DNA from: Candidatus Magasanikiibacteriota bacterium | GTDB taxonomy: Bacteria; Patescibacteriota; Patescibacteriia; Magasanikbacterales; UBA922 | Length of the DNA: 19,001 bases | Assembly (NCBI GenBank): GCA_023246565.1 | Contig: JAHFIE010000012.1 | Coordinates: forward strand, 1-19,001 | Direction: 5' to 3' | Shown here: in pieces, positions 1-8,393 of the stretch | How the letters are laid out: the number at the start of each line of letters is the position of its first letter | How positions within the stretch are numbered: the first letter of the stretch is position 1 | The notes under the pieces: generated by a model | What the model was told of the DNA's origin: nothing | The model's database searches: none | The model's input: only the letters and a program-made list of their open reading frames with translations | Made by a program: the position numbers and the translations under genes

Positions 1-375
1 GGTAATAAATATCAGTTACCTATTTTTATTGAAGATTATCCCTTCGCGGTCAAGGCGTTTTACATGAAAAGTTATGTTGATGCTGATGGAATAAAACGGG
101 CATATAACGCTGATTTAATCGCGCCCGAAGAGGGGAGAGAGATTATTGGCGGATCAGAACGTGAAACTGATTATGCTACACTGCTTAATGAAATTACTAC
201 CCGGAATTATGCACGAGCCGAGTATGAATGGTATTTGAACACGCGTAAGTTTGGTTCAGTAACCCATAGTGGGTTTGGTATTGGACTCGAGCGGACGATT
301 CGGTGGATTACGGGCGTGCATCATATTCGCGAAACCATTCCTTTTCCTCGGATGCTCAATCGTACGCGACCGTAG
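1..375 (+). CDS. asnS: Asparaginyl-tRNA synthetase, C-terminal part (5' truncated by window)
   Basis: The frame is open from the first base and encodes 124 residues of a class II aminoacyl-tRNA synthetase catalytic core, which would charge tRNA-Asn in the cytoplasm. Visible family signatures are the segment KAFYMK, the GGSERETDYATLL stretch, and class II motif 3, HSGFGIGLERTIRWI, followed by HIRETIPFPR near the C-terminus. IPFPR is typical of asparaginyl enzymes; aspartyl enzymes of the archaeal type usually end with a VLFPR-like motif. The protein ends in LNRTRP and a TAG stop. The anticodon-binding N-terminal OB domain lies outside the window. The alternative reading is an AspRS/AsnRS of relaxed specificity, which I consider less likely. 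Confidence 0.88.
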   Translation, partial: GNKYQLPIFIEDYPFAVKAFYMKSYVDADGIKRAYNADLIAPEEGREIIGGSERETDYATLLNEITTRNYARAEYEWYLNTRKFGSVTHSGFGIGLERTIRWITGVHHIRETIPFPRMLNRTRP

Positions 376-380
376 TTTTG

Positions 381-410
381 TTGACGTGGATTTTCATCAT
401 ACGATAAAAT
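381..410 (+). promoter_or_regulatory. Sigma70-type promoter upstream of the RNA methyltransferase
   Basis: TTGACG (381-386), an 18-base spacer and TAAAAT (405-410) lie just after the asnS stop codon. The predicted transcription start is near 417, about 40 bases before the methyltransferase ATG. Prediction is from sequence match only. Confidence 0.5.
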
Positions 411-458
411 TTTGCTGTTTATATCATCGATTCTTGTATCGTGGTATTCGTGTTACGT

Positions 459-1427
459 ATGAACAATAAAAATGCTATCCCAGAAATTTTTTTGCAACGT
501 CTCACCCAGATGGTTGGTTTTTCTGTAGCGCAAACTATTGAAAAAACTTTTGTTGAACGACCTACCACATTTCGAGTTAATACTATTAAAAGTAACTGTG
601 AAGAAGTTTTGGATAGTCTCCGATCGGCTGGTTTTAAAGTCGATCGAGTTGCCTGGTACCCTGATGCGTTTATTCTCCGTAACAAATCAAAACGTGATCT
701 GACCGAGACTGAACTCTACCAAACCGGGAAAATGTATATTCAAAGTCTTGCGAGTATGATCCCGCCATTGGTGCTTGACTCACAACCAGGTGAAAAAATT
801 TTGGATCTTACGGCTGCGCCAGGGAGCAAAACCTCGCAAATTGCTGCGCTCATGGGTAAACAAGGTGAATTGGTAGCTAATGACAATAATAAAGTACGCT
901 TTTTTAAATTAAAGCATAACATGGAGCTTCTTGGGGTTCCCCATAATGATCATAAACCATGGTCATTCATTCTAAGAATGGAGCACGGAGCTGGATTATC
1001 TTCTGAATATCATGAATATTTTGATAAAATTCTTCTTGACGCCCCATGTAGTGCTGAAGCGCGTTTTGTTGCTGGTGAACCAACAACGTATGGGTATTGG
1101 AGTGAGCGAAAAATTAAAGAAATGGCGTTTAAACAGCGGACCTTGCTCTTATCGGCTTGGCAAGCGCTTAAACCAGGTGGAACCTTGGTTTATTCTACCT
1201 GTACCTTTGCACCCGAGGAAAACGAATTACAAATTATTCGTCTTTTGGATCGATTTAGCGATGCTATCCTTGCCCCCATTAAGATTAAACTTCCACAAGC
1301 CTTGCCACCGCTTAAATCATGGAAAGGTAAGGAATTACCTCCAGAGCTCAAAAATACGTATCGAATTATGCCGACAAAAGAAATTGAAGGGTTTTTTGTA
1401 GCCAAATTGGTTAAAAACCAAGATTAA
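459..1427 (+). CDS. RsmB/NOP2-family RNA (cytosine-5) methyltransferase
   Basis: This 322-residue cytoplasmic enzyme is predicted to transfer a methyl group from S-adenosylmethionine to C5 of a cytosine in rRNA or tRNA. An N-terminal RNA-binding region (about 1-100, with RPTTFRVNT) precedes a Rossmann-type methyltransferase domain. SAM-binding motif I is DLTAAPGSKT (residues 116-125). The family's two catalytic cysteines are both present: C197 in DAPCSAE and C248 in STCTF, followed by APEENE. No C-terminal PUA or NusB domain is present, so it is shorter than E. coli RsmB or RsmF; the exact target base cannot be assigned. An in-frame GTG lies at 441, but I chose ATG 459 because the protein then begins at the usual distance from the first conserved block. 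There is no Shine-Dalgarno sequence before either start. Confidence 0.85.
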   Translation: MNNKNAIPEIFLQRLTQMVGFSVAQTIEKTFVERPTTFRVNTIKSNCEEVLDSLRSAGFKVDRVAWYPDAFILRNKSKRDLTETELYQTGKMYIQSLASMIPPLVLDSQPGEKILDLTAAPGSKTSQIAALMGKQGELVANDNNKVRFFKLKHNMELLGVPHNDHKPWSFILRMEHGAGLSSEYHEYFDKILLDAPCSAEARFVAGEPTTYGYWSERKIKEMAFKQRTLLLSAWQALKPGGTLVYSTCTFAPEENELQIIRLLDRFSDAILAPIKIKLPQALPPLKSWKGKELPPELKNTYRIMPTKEIEGFFVAKLVKNQD

Positions 1428-1434
1428 TTATAAC

Positions 1435-1460
1435 AAAAACAAAAATCCCTTTTGGGGATT
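1435..1460 (-). terminator. Rho-independent terminator of the candidate small RNA
   Basis: Read on the - strand, AATCCC (1460-1455) and GGGATT (1449-1444) form a 6-bp stem with a 5-base loop. It is followed by TTT-G-TTTTT (1443-1435). The T-tract lies only on the - strand side, so the signal is directional. Confidence 0.55.
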
Positions 1461-1501
1461 CCTGTCAAGGTCCGTTGAAGGACACAGTCTCTGCTTGATA
1501 C
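1435..1501 (-). ncRNA. Candidate small RNA with own promoter and terminator
   Basis: On the - strand a strong promoter (TTGACA at 1535-1530, TATAGT at 1513-1508) would start a transcript near 1501. It would end about 66 nt later at an AATCCCC/GGGATT hairpin followed by a T-rich tail. There is no ATG in the interval, so it does not look coding. The 5' part can fold: UCAAG near the 5' end pairs with CUUGA, enclosing a GUCC/GGAC hairpin with loop UUCAAC and an asymmetric bulge. I do not recognise any known RNA family. It faces the 3' end of the methyltransferase gene. Everything here is prediction from sequence; expression is unknown. Confidence 0.45.
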
Positions 1502-1507
1502 AGAACT

Positions 1508-1535
1508 ACTATATCAGTTTTTACTTTTTTGTCAA
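1508..1535 (-). promoter_or_regulatory. Near-consensus sigma70 promoter, - strand
   Basis: TTGACA (forward 1530-1535 reads TGTCAA), a 16-base spacer and TATAGT (forward 1508-1513 reads ACTATA). The -35 is a perfect consensus and the -10 matches at five of six positions. No - strand gene follows, which is the main reason to propose a small RNA. Confidence 0.6.
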
Positions 1536-1569
1536 CGTATGATTGTGGATAGTAACTCCGTATAAGATG

Positions 1570-1578
1570 TGGTATACT
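1570..1578 (+). promoter_or_regulatory. Extended -10 promoter of the T4SS-like operon
   Basis: TGGTATACT contains TATACT (1573-1578) preceded by the TGn extension of extended -10 promoters. No convincing -35 is seen at 17 bases. The expected start near 1585 gives a leader of only about 23 bases before the ATG at 1608. It diverges from the - strand promoter at 1508-1535. Confidence 0.5.
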
Positions 1579-1607
1579 TTATCCATATTTTAGTCTAAAC
1601 AATCGAC

Positions 1608-4600
1608 ATGATTTCGCATCTTCGTTCCATGCTCGGACGATTGCAGTCATTTATTCCCGCAAAGCTTCGCCACGCTCCTTGGTTGACGTTTTTTGGTTTG
1701 CTCCTCATTGTTGGATTTTTTCTTTCCCTTAACCTTGTCTCTGCCATTGATTTGAGCGTGACAGGTATAATTAATGGTCTTATTGGTGCCGTGGCAAGAA
1801 TCATGCTTGTGCTTGCCAATTTGGCCATTGGTATGACGATTTTCTTTTTGCGTTTTTTTATTGCCCTTGCTAGTTACAATAATTACATTGATGTTGATGT
1901 AGTACAACTCGGGTGGATTATGATCCGTGACGTGGCGAACATGTTCTTTGTGGTCGCGCTTCTGGTTATTGCTTTTGGTACTATTTTGGGTCTGGAAGAA
2001 TATGAATGGAAAAAGAATCTGGTCAAATTAATTTTGGCCGCGATTTTAATTAATTTTAGCAATCTCATTGCCCAGCTTATTATTGATGTTGCCCATGTTT
2101 TTACCATTACCTTTTTGAACGCTATTTCTGCAACTGCCGGAGGAAACTTGATCAACATGTTCAAACTTGGTGATATGACAGCGCTCGTTGGTGCGACTGA
2201 TTCGGATGATATTAATTTGGAAATTTTGGGTGCAGTTATTCCGGCAATGTTATTTGCTATCATGGCCATGTTTGCTTTGGGTTCCTATGTGTTTGTGATG
2301 ATGTTCCGGGTGGCCGCTCTTTGGGCACTGATTATTCTTTCTCCTTTGGCTTTTATCCTCGGTGTTTTACCCAAAACAAAATCATATGCTGATGAATGGT
2401 GGAAAGAATTTAGTAATTACGTGATTGTAGCACCCATCATGGTATTTTTTCTGTGGTTATCGTTCGCGACGTTGGGGTTGGGAAATATTGCCAAAGATAT
2501 TCAAAAAAATTCTCCTGAAGCCATGCTTCTAGATAGTTCACAATCCAAAATGGAATATGGCCCCATGAAATTGTCGTTGTCCAAAGTAACGACCTGGGAA
2601 AATATGGCAAGCTTCCTTATTGCTTTTGTTTTTTTGATGGAAGGTATAAAACGAACGCAACAAACCGGTGTGCAAGGTAGCGAAATGGTTGGTGGAGCCA
2701 AAGATTTGGCAAAAAAAGTTGGTTCTGTGGTTTCTGGTTATAGCGCGGCACGCTGGATGGCGAGCGGAGCAGCTGATCTGGGAAAGAAAGCTGTTAAGGG
2801 AGCTCTATGGCACGCGCCTTTGATTGGTGGAGAAAAATGGGTTAACCGCGGTAAAGCTGAATTTCAAAGTTGGCGTTCTTGGTACTACAGCAAGGGTGCT
2901 TCTTTGCAAGTAGATAAACTTGATGATCAAGCAAAAGAAAAACAAACAAAATTGAATGATCTCAAACAAAAGCAATCAGCTGGTACGATTACGAATGAAG
3001 AGCAAGCACAAATGCCACAATTGGAAAGAGAGATCGAGAGTTTACAAAAACAATCTCGAGGATTTAAAGCCAAGGGCGGGATTATTGGTATCATGGCACG
3101 AAGTGGTATCGCGCTTGAGCGTCGGGCTGGTAAGGCACAAAAATTGGCAGATGTGAATCGTGAAATTATTTGGAAACGGAGTTCATCAGAGAGTGGTGGA
3201 TATCTTATGGGTACGGGTGGAATTTTACGGCATATTGGACTAGGAGAAGAATCAGTAAAAGACCAAGATCGGTCCAACAAAGGTATTTTGGAAGCTGAAG
3301 AAATGCGTTCAGACTCTAAAACCGGTCAAATGTCAGCCGAAGCTCGTAAAGCAACTTTGTCTCGATATCGTGTCCGTGATGGAAAGATGGAAGATTGGGC
3401 CATGGAAGATGGATCACCAGCTATGACGATGGCTGAGCAAATCGCATCCCAGCAAGAAAGAAAAAGTACTTCAGATAAACAAGCTGATGATTTGTTGTCA
3501 GCAGCGAAACAAAAGTTTTTTGCTGGTACGAAAGGCCAAAAATCATTAACTGCCAGAATTAAAGCTGATTTGAATATTAAAGCGTCTGAAGCAGAAACAA
3601 AGCGCATGGAACAGGGTGGTTTGGTACAAGTTGCCATGCAAGACAAGAAGACTGCCAATTTAGCCAAAGAAATTTATGATCGAAACAGAGGCGCAGGCGC
3701 GACACAAGAACAAGCAGTTCAAAATCTTGTTGAACAAGGATTGGTATCAAAAGACATGGCAGCAGCCATGGCAGCTTCGGATAAACCAGAAGAATTTTTG
3801 AAAGGTGTGGTGGGTAGAACCATTGGTGCAGAAAATGAAGCAAAAGCTTCTGAAGCACAATTTAAGAAATTGGAAGAAACAGAGCAAAGTGGGGCTCGGA
3901 AGGAATTTTTTGACCAGTATGGTGGCCGTATGGGTGATATTCGCAGTCGTCTACAATCAAATGATGAGAATGTGCGTAATCAGGCCGCGGCTGAAATGCA
4001 GGATTTATGGCAAGAAATGGAAGAGAGTAAAAATCCATTCGCACGGCGTATCGCGGCCGAAAAACAAGCACATACCGAAGGAGCAAAAGTTACGCAAATC
4101 GAAAAAGCAATCGAAGAGGCATATTATGGTGGGCATCATGGCCAAGAAGAATTAGAAGAAGAGGCTGAAATTAAGGCTCGTCAGACATTGAGTGAAAGTG
4201 AGATTAAGCGGATGGAAGCGCAAAAGGGACGAGAGTTTAAACAAGGTATTGGGCGACAGATCATTCGTACTACAAAAAAGTCTGAACTGCAGACCAAAGG
4301 AGAGGAAGCAGTTGACAAATTAGTTGAGACTCAAGAAGAAACAACAGCAATGTTGCAACTTAAGGGTATTGTTCGTAAAACTGTTGAAGCAGAAAAGAAA
4401 ACTCAAACAGCCACAACACAAGGAGAAAAAATAAAGGCTTTTGAGACAAAAGAATTTCTTAGAACTGACGAAGGTAAAGATACTGTGCGTGAACAAGCTG
4501 CTACAAAAATAGCTATTGCTCGTGATGAAGCTGAGGCCAAGAAAATTGAAGCGAAGGAACGAAAGAAAGCAACTCAAATGAGAAGGGGTGATGTGTTGCA

Positions 4601-6914
4601 AACAAAGAAGGAAGAATTAAGAACCCAAGCAGAGGAAGGTGAAATCAAGGCAATTGAATCAACCGCTGCTCAGGCAGCTGCTCAAGCATTGGGGGCAGTA
4701 ATTCAACGTATTAATTTATCTGATCAAGCAGTAAAAGCTGCAGATGATTTTGTTAAAGAAATAAAAACAAAAGATTTAGCAAAACAATTTGAAGTTGCTG
4801 GAGAAACATTGAACCAATGGTTAAAATTAACTGGAGATCAATTAGAAACTAAATTGGCTGAGGCACGCGAGGGTCGACATGGTAGTATGGTCAAGGCTTT
4901 GGCTGCTGGCCAACGAGTAAAATTAGAAGAAGAAAAAACTGGTTTTAATCGTCGTGTTGCAGAAGACGCGGCTCATGACGCGTTTGTATATAAACCACGC
5001 TATGGCAGTACATCACCATCAACCGCTTTTGCTGAATATTCAAAATCTCAAATGGATGAGTTTAGACGTTTGGAACGGGTCGCAGCCATGAAAAAGGCAA
5101 CTGATATTATGGCTGATCTTAATGACAAGCAAGAGCGGGGTATAACCTTGGATGTTGACCAAAAAGCCAATTTAGCAGCCGCTACCTCATTTTTGACTGA
5201 AGAAGCGTGGGTAGATGATCAAGGTGAATACATAGTAAAGATGTTGAAGCAATTGAGAGACGGAAAATTAAATGGTGCTGATAAGGTTGATGAAAAAAGA
5301 AAATGGGAATCTATGGCAAGAATGTTCGGTAAATTAGGATGGATCGAGAGTACTGATACCGATGATAAGACTCAAATTCTTGATACGAGTGGGAATCTAA
5401 AATCCAATGTAAAAGTTAAAGAAGATTTTCAAAGAAAAGAAAGTGCTGATTTGCAAGCATTGGCTCTCACTGGTCTCGATGTTGACCTAAGAGTAGCTCA
5501 TAACGCGATTGCTCAAATTGTTGATAATGCCCACAGAGCAATAGAAACCTTGACAGAAAATACAAAAGAAGAACTTGTTGATGGTTTATTGGACGCGGGG
5601 CAATTTGACACACAGATGGCGAATATGGGAGTTGATGATGCGCGTAAAGGAGAGATTAAAACTGCTCTTGATGATGAGCGAAATCTTTTGCAACAAGCAC
5701 ACCAAGACAAACTTAGAAAAGAACAGGAAGCAGAATTAGCTGCTGTTCGTAAAAAAGCACAAGCTAAAGCAAAGAAGGATGGTCTAAAAGGGGGTGAAGC
5801 AACAGCTTATGTTGATGAACAAGTAACCAATAAACAGACTGAATTTAATACTGAGGAATACCGTACTGAAAAGGCCGCTGCTTTTCAAGTAGAAGCAGAA
5901 GAATCATTACGTGTTCGTTTGGCGCAAATTGCTAAAAAAGAATTGGATCAGGCAGTAAGTCGAAGAGTCGAAGCATCTCCAGAGAATGAGGATAGGGATT
6001 ATTGGAAAGTTGCTGATAGAATATTACCAACCATGGGCTTACATGAGATTGGAAATGGTGATCAACTAAAAGAACGTTATGAAAAACATTCAGACATGTT
6101 GCAATTTGCTACTCGAACATTTAAGAAAAATGGTTTAGATGCTGGTCATGAAGAATTAGGGGCAAATTCAGATTATGATGATGCCAGAGATACGTATCGG
6201 TTTACTACGGTCGAGGAAGGATCAAGTGTACTTCGTGCCGATCGGGTAAAAATTGATACGCAAAAATTATTGAATACTGACCAGTACCATAGTAATGGCG
6301 CACTTAATTTTGCAACGAATATTATTGATGATTTTATAGAAAAAACTCTTAGTACAACGCTTGGTAAAGTTACGAAAATGATTGAATTGAGTAGAATGCC
6401 GGTACGTTCACTTAAAGGACACTTTTACGTGCAGAAAAACGAAGATGTGGCAGTTAATAAACGAATTGTTAATGGGAAAGTGGTACAAGCAGCAGTCGTG
6501 GGTGGCGAAGCAGCACAAACTAAATTTATTGCCGATGGTGATGGAACCGCGGTTGCGCAAAAAAATCACATGATGGCACGCGGTATGTTGACGCATCTTA
6601 TGTCTGGTTGGCGTGGTACGGCTTTGGCTGCTTCAAAATTGTACCAGCACACCACAGAACAAGACGCGCAACAAGGGATTGTGAATCTTGAGATTGGTGA
6701 TCAATTTTTTAATACCACCAAAGATATGGCAAAATATATCCTTCATGCCTTGGAAACGGAGGATGAGGGCTTTATGAAAAGTTTTAATGAGTCACGATAT
6801 CGTGGGCAGGAACAAAGAGTTATGCGTCAAATGAAAAAAATTAGAGATGAACGCCCACGAGCTGAATTTGGGAAACAACGTGCTGATGACGAAAATGAAC
6901 ATCAGAATGCGTAA
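1608..6914 (+). CDS. Giant VirB6/TrbL-like membrane protein with long coiled-coil tail
   Basis: This 1768-residue protein begins with a polytopic membrane domain. About seven or eight hydrophobic segments lie near residues 24-46, 55-85, 107-127, 138-160, 207-230, 235-260, 271-290 and 333-346. It has the low-charge, Gly/Ala/Ile-rich character of the TrbL/VirB6 family, the inner-membrane channel component of type IV secretion systems. From about residue 390 the chain is soluble, very rich in Glu, Lys, Gln and Ala, and predicted mostly helical or coiled coil (for example 430-480, 845-1030 and 1370-1465). A less repetitive C-terminal region follows (about 1480-1768). VirB6 proteins are commonly 300-400 residues, so the tail of about 1370 residues is exceptional. 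It is the first gene of the operon and has no Shine-Dalgarno sequence. The tail's function and which side of the membrane it occupies are unknown. Assignment of the N-domain is by hydropathy, composition and context rather than a diagnostic motif. Confidence 0.75.
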   Translation: MISHLRSMLGRLQSFIPAKLRHAPWLTFFGLLLIVGFFLSLNLVSAIDLSVTGIINGLIGAVARIMLVLANLAIGMTIFFLRFFIALASYNNYIDVDVVQLGWIMIRDVANMFFVVALLVIAFGTILGLEEYEWKKNLVKLILAAILINFSNLIAQLIIDVAHVFTITFLNAISATAGGNLINMFKLGDMTALVGATDSDDINLEILGAVIPAMLFAIMAMFALGSYVFVMMFRVAALWALIILSPLAFILGVLPKTKSYADEWWKEFSNYVIVAPIMVFFLWLSFATLGLGNIAKDIQKNSPEAMLLDSSQSKMEYGPMKLSLSKVTTWENMASFLIAFVFLMEGIKRTQQTGVQGSEMVGGAKDLAKKVGSVVSGYSAARWMASGAADLGKKAVKGALWHAPLIGGEKWVNRGKAEFQSWRSWYYSKGASLQVDKLDDQAKEKQTKLNDLKQKQSAGTITNEEQAQMPQLEREIESLQKQSRGFKAKGGIIGIMARSGIALERRAGKAQKLADVNREIIWKRSSSESGGYLMGTGGILRHIGLGEESVKDQDRSNKGILEAEEMRSDSKTGQMSAEARKATLSRYRVRDGKMEDWAMEDGSPAMTMAEQIASQQERKSTSDKQADDLLSAAKQKFFAGTKGQKSLTARIKADLNIKASEAETKRMEQGGLVQVAMQDKKTANLAKEIYDRNRGAGATQEQAVQNLVEQGLVSKDMAAAMAASDKPEEFLKGVVGRTIGAENEAKASEAQFKKLEETEQSGARKEFFDQYGGRMGDIRSRLQSNDENVRNQAAAEMQDLWQEMEESKNPFARRIAAEKQAHTEGAKVTQIEKAIEEAYYGGHHGQEELEEEAEIKARQTLSESEIKRMEAQKGREFKQGIGRQIIRTTKKSELQTKGEEAVDKLVETQEETTAMLQLKGIVRKTVEAEKKTQTATTQGEKIKAFETKEFLRTDEGKDTVREQAATKIAIARDEAEAKKIEAKERKKATQMRRGDVLQTKKEELRTQAEEGEIKAIESTAAQAAAQALGAVIQRINLSDQAVKAADDFVKEIKTKDLAKQFEVAGETLNQWLKLTGDQLETKLAEAREGRHGSMVKALAAGQRVKLEEEKTGFNRRVAEDAAHDAFVYKPRYGSTSPSTAFAEYSKSQMDEFRRLERVAAMKKATDIMADLNDKQERGITLDVDQKANLAAATSFLTEEAWVDDQGEYIVKMLKQLRDGKLNGADKVDEKRKWESMARMFGKLGWIESTDTDDKTQILDTSGNLKSNVKVKEDFQRKESADLQALALTGLDVDLRVAHNAIAQIVDNAHRAIETLTENTKEELVDGLLDAGQFDTQMANMGVDDARKGEIKTALDDERNLLQQAHQDKLRKEQEAELAAVRKKAQAKAKKDGLKGGEATAYVDEQVTNKQTEFNTEEYRTEKAAAFQVEAEESLRVRLAQIAKKELDQAVSRRVEASPENEDRDYWKVADRILPTMGLHEIGNGDQLKERYEKHSDMLQFATRTFKKNGLDAGHEELGANSDYDDARDTYRFTTVEEGSSVLRADRVKIDTQKLLNTDQYHSNGALNFATNIIDDFIEKTLSTTLGKVTKMIELSRMPVRSLKGHFYVQKNEDVAVNKRIVNGKVVQAAVVGGEAAQTKFIADGDGTAVAQKNHMMARGMLTHLMSGWRGTALAASKLYQHTTEQDAQQGIVNLEIGDQFFNTTKDMAKYILHALETEDEGFMKSFNESRYRGQEQRVMRQMKKIRDERPRAEFGKQRADDENEHQNA

Positions 6915-6935
6915 TATTTAAGTACCTAGTATTAC

Positions 6936-8390
6936 ATGAACAAAGAACTCTATACTCAGGATCTTATGACGGCTGATTTTAAAAAAATACAGCTAGCGTT
7001 TTTGACGTTGCAAGATATTAGTGAAGAATATTTTCGTGTCGATAGTGCCTTTCGATCTCATGATTTATTTCGAGCTGCGGTACGGTTTCTCATCGCAGTT
7101 CAGGATGATCCCGTTAATTTTGTTGTGTCACCAGTCGAAAAACAAATATTTTCTTTGTTTGATATTAGTTTAGTCACGGTTCTCAAAGATACACTTGTCA
7201 CTTTAGTATCTGGTAATTATACTAATCTATCTTCTTCAGAAGAAGAAAAGAAAATGGTTGATGATGAGGAAACACAAATAAAACAAAGTATTGAAAAGAT
7301 TGGTTTGAATACAGAACAATTCAGTAAAGTTTTTTCATCCGCGGCTATTGAAGATAGAGTAAAAATCCTGCATGCGCTTGGGGATGTTCAAATAAATATC
7401 CATGGAATCTTAGCACAGGCTGCGTGCGTTAATGGCGTAATCAATGGGGCTAATTCTCTTAATACGCTTCCTACGGTTCCTCAAACACTGGAAAATCTCG
7501 ACAAAATGTCTGACCACGATCTGCAACAGATTCAAGAAATAGTATATGGCCTGTATGCATTAAGTAAATCTGAAGATCGTTTAATACTATCACGCAATCT
7601 CATCAATAAATGGCTTACGAAGTATCAAGAAAGCTATAGTTTCACCCCCCTTGAGTCAATAATAGTTGGCTTGACTATTCATATTGCTTTTTCTTCTTTT
7701 GTGCGATTATCAGAAGATGAACAAATGAATTTACTAGAATTTTATTTTTTAAAGGCACTTGCTTTCGGTGTGCCTGTCTATGATTATCTTGCTGAATTTT
7801 TATTTGAAACAGAAACTCCAGTTTTGTATACCATTCGAACCGCGCTTTTGTATTCTGGCCTAAATAATAATAAAGAATTGTTTCCCTCAGCAGATGACCA
7901 AATGATTTCTTGGATCGTTATGGCAAAAGATATGAGCACGGTCGATGTCACTCATTTTAATTCAAATACCCTTAGGAAAGCTTTAGAAGATTATGACGAA
8001 ATAAAACAAAAAATACTTATTGAATCTTTCATTATCTATCGAAAAATTAAGGACGGCTCTCTTATTGAAAATAATAGTGGAGGTGAACTTTCTTCTGATG
8101 AACTATATCATAATGAATTAGTTCAATTATTGGTATTATTTGGTTTTGGTGAAGATGGTATGAATGACATCGAACATTATTTTTTGCAAACAAGTTTCGC
8201 CGTACCACTTTCTTCGTTTATTCGAGAATTAAAAGAAGTTGTTGATTTATCCGATGACATGAATGTTGACAGTATTCTTGCTTTCACGGAATGTATGCGC
8301 AAAAATGCTTGGATTAATGACGAAAAAGAATTGATTACTTTTGACGAATCATCGAGTCAATTCCATTGGAATCAGGATTTTGTAATCTAG
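6936..8390 (+). CDS. Uncharacterised 484-aa protein of the T4SS-like operon
   Basis: I do not recognise a family. The protein is acidic, with no signal peptide and no clear membrane segment, so it is probably cytoplasmic and largely alpha-helical. A Ser/Glu-rich stretch near residues 98-115 (LSSSEEEKKMVDDEE) probably separates two domains. Residues 245-296 align without gaps to residues 180-231 of the next gene product, sharing cores such as HxA, LLxxYF and AxGVPV; I count 18 identities in 52. The two genes therefore appear to be diverged homologues. It starts 21 bases after the VirB6-like gene, has no Shine-Dalgarno motif, ends in TAG, and lies 3 bases before its homologue, so it is surely cotranscribed. 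It may be an accessory or cytoplasmic factor of the secretion apparatus; this is inferred only from position. Confidence 0.8.
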   Translation: MNKELYTQDLMTADFKKIQLAFLTLQDISEEYFRVDSAFRSHDLFRAAVRFLIAVQDDPVNFVVSPVEKQIFSLFDISLVTVLKDTLVTLVSGNYTNLSSSEEEKKMVDDEETQIKQSIEKIGLNTEQFSKVFSSAAIEDRVKILHALGDVQINIHGILAQAACVNGVINGANSLNTLPTVPQTLENLDKMSDHDLQQIQEIVYGLYALSKSEDRLILSRNLINKWLTKYQESYSFTPLESIIVGLTIHIAFSSFVRLSEDEQMNLLEFYFLKALAFGVPVYDYLAEFLFETETPVLYTIRTALLYSGLNNNKELFPSADDQMISWIVMAKDMSTVDVTHFNSNTLRKALEDYDEIKQKILIESFIIYRKIKDGSLIENNSGGELSSDELYHNELVQLLVLFGFGEDGMNDIEHYFLQTSFAVPLSSFIRELKEVVDLSDDMNVDSILAFTECMRKNAWINDEKELITFDESSSQFHWNQDFVI

Positions 8391-8393
8391 TAT

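Noticed and set aside
441..458. GTG start at 441 for the RNA methyltransferase
   Set aside because: The six extra residues match nothing conserved in the family and lie close to the predicted transcription start; ATG 459 is simpler.
1444..1460. Terminator of the RNA methyltransferase gene on the + strand
   Set aside because: The hairpin is followed on the + strand by CCTGTC without a T-tract; the T-rich tail is only on the - strand side.
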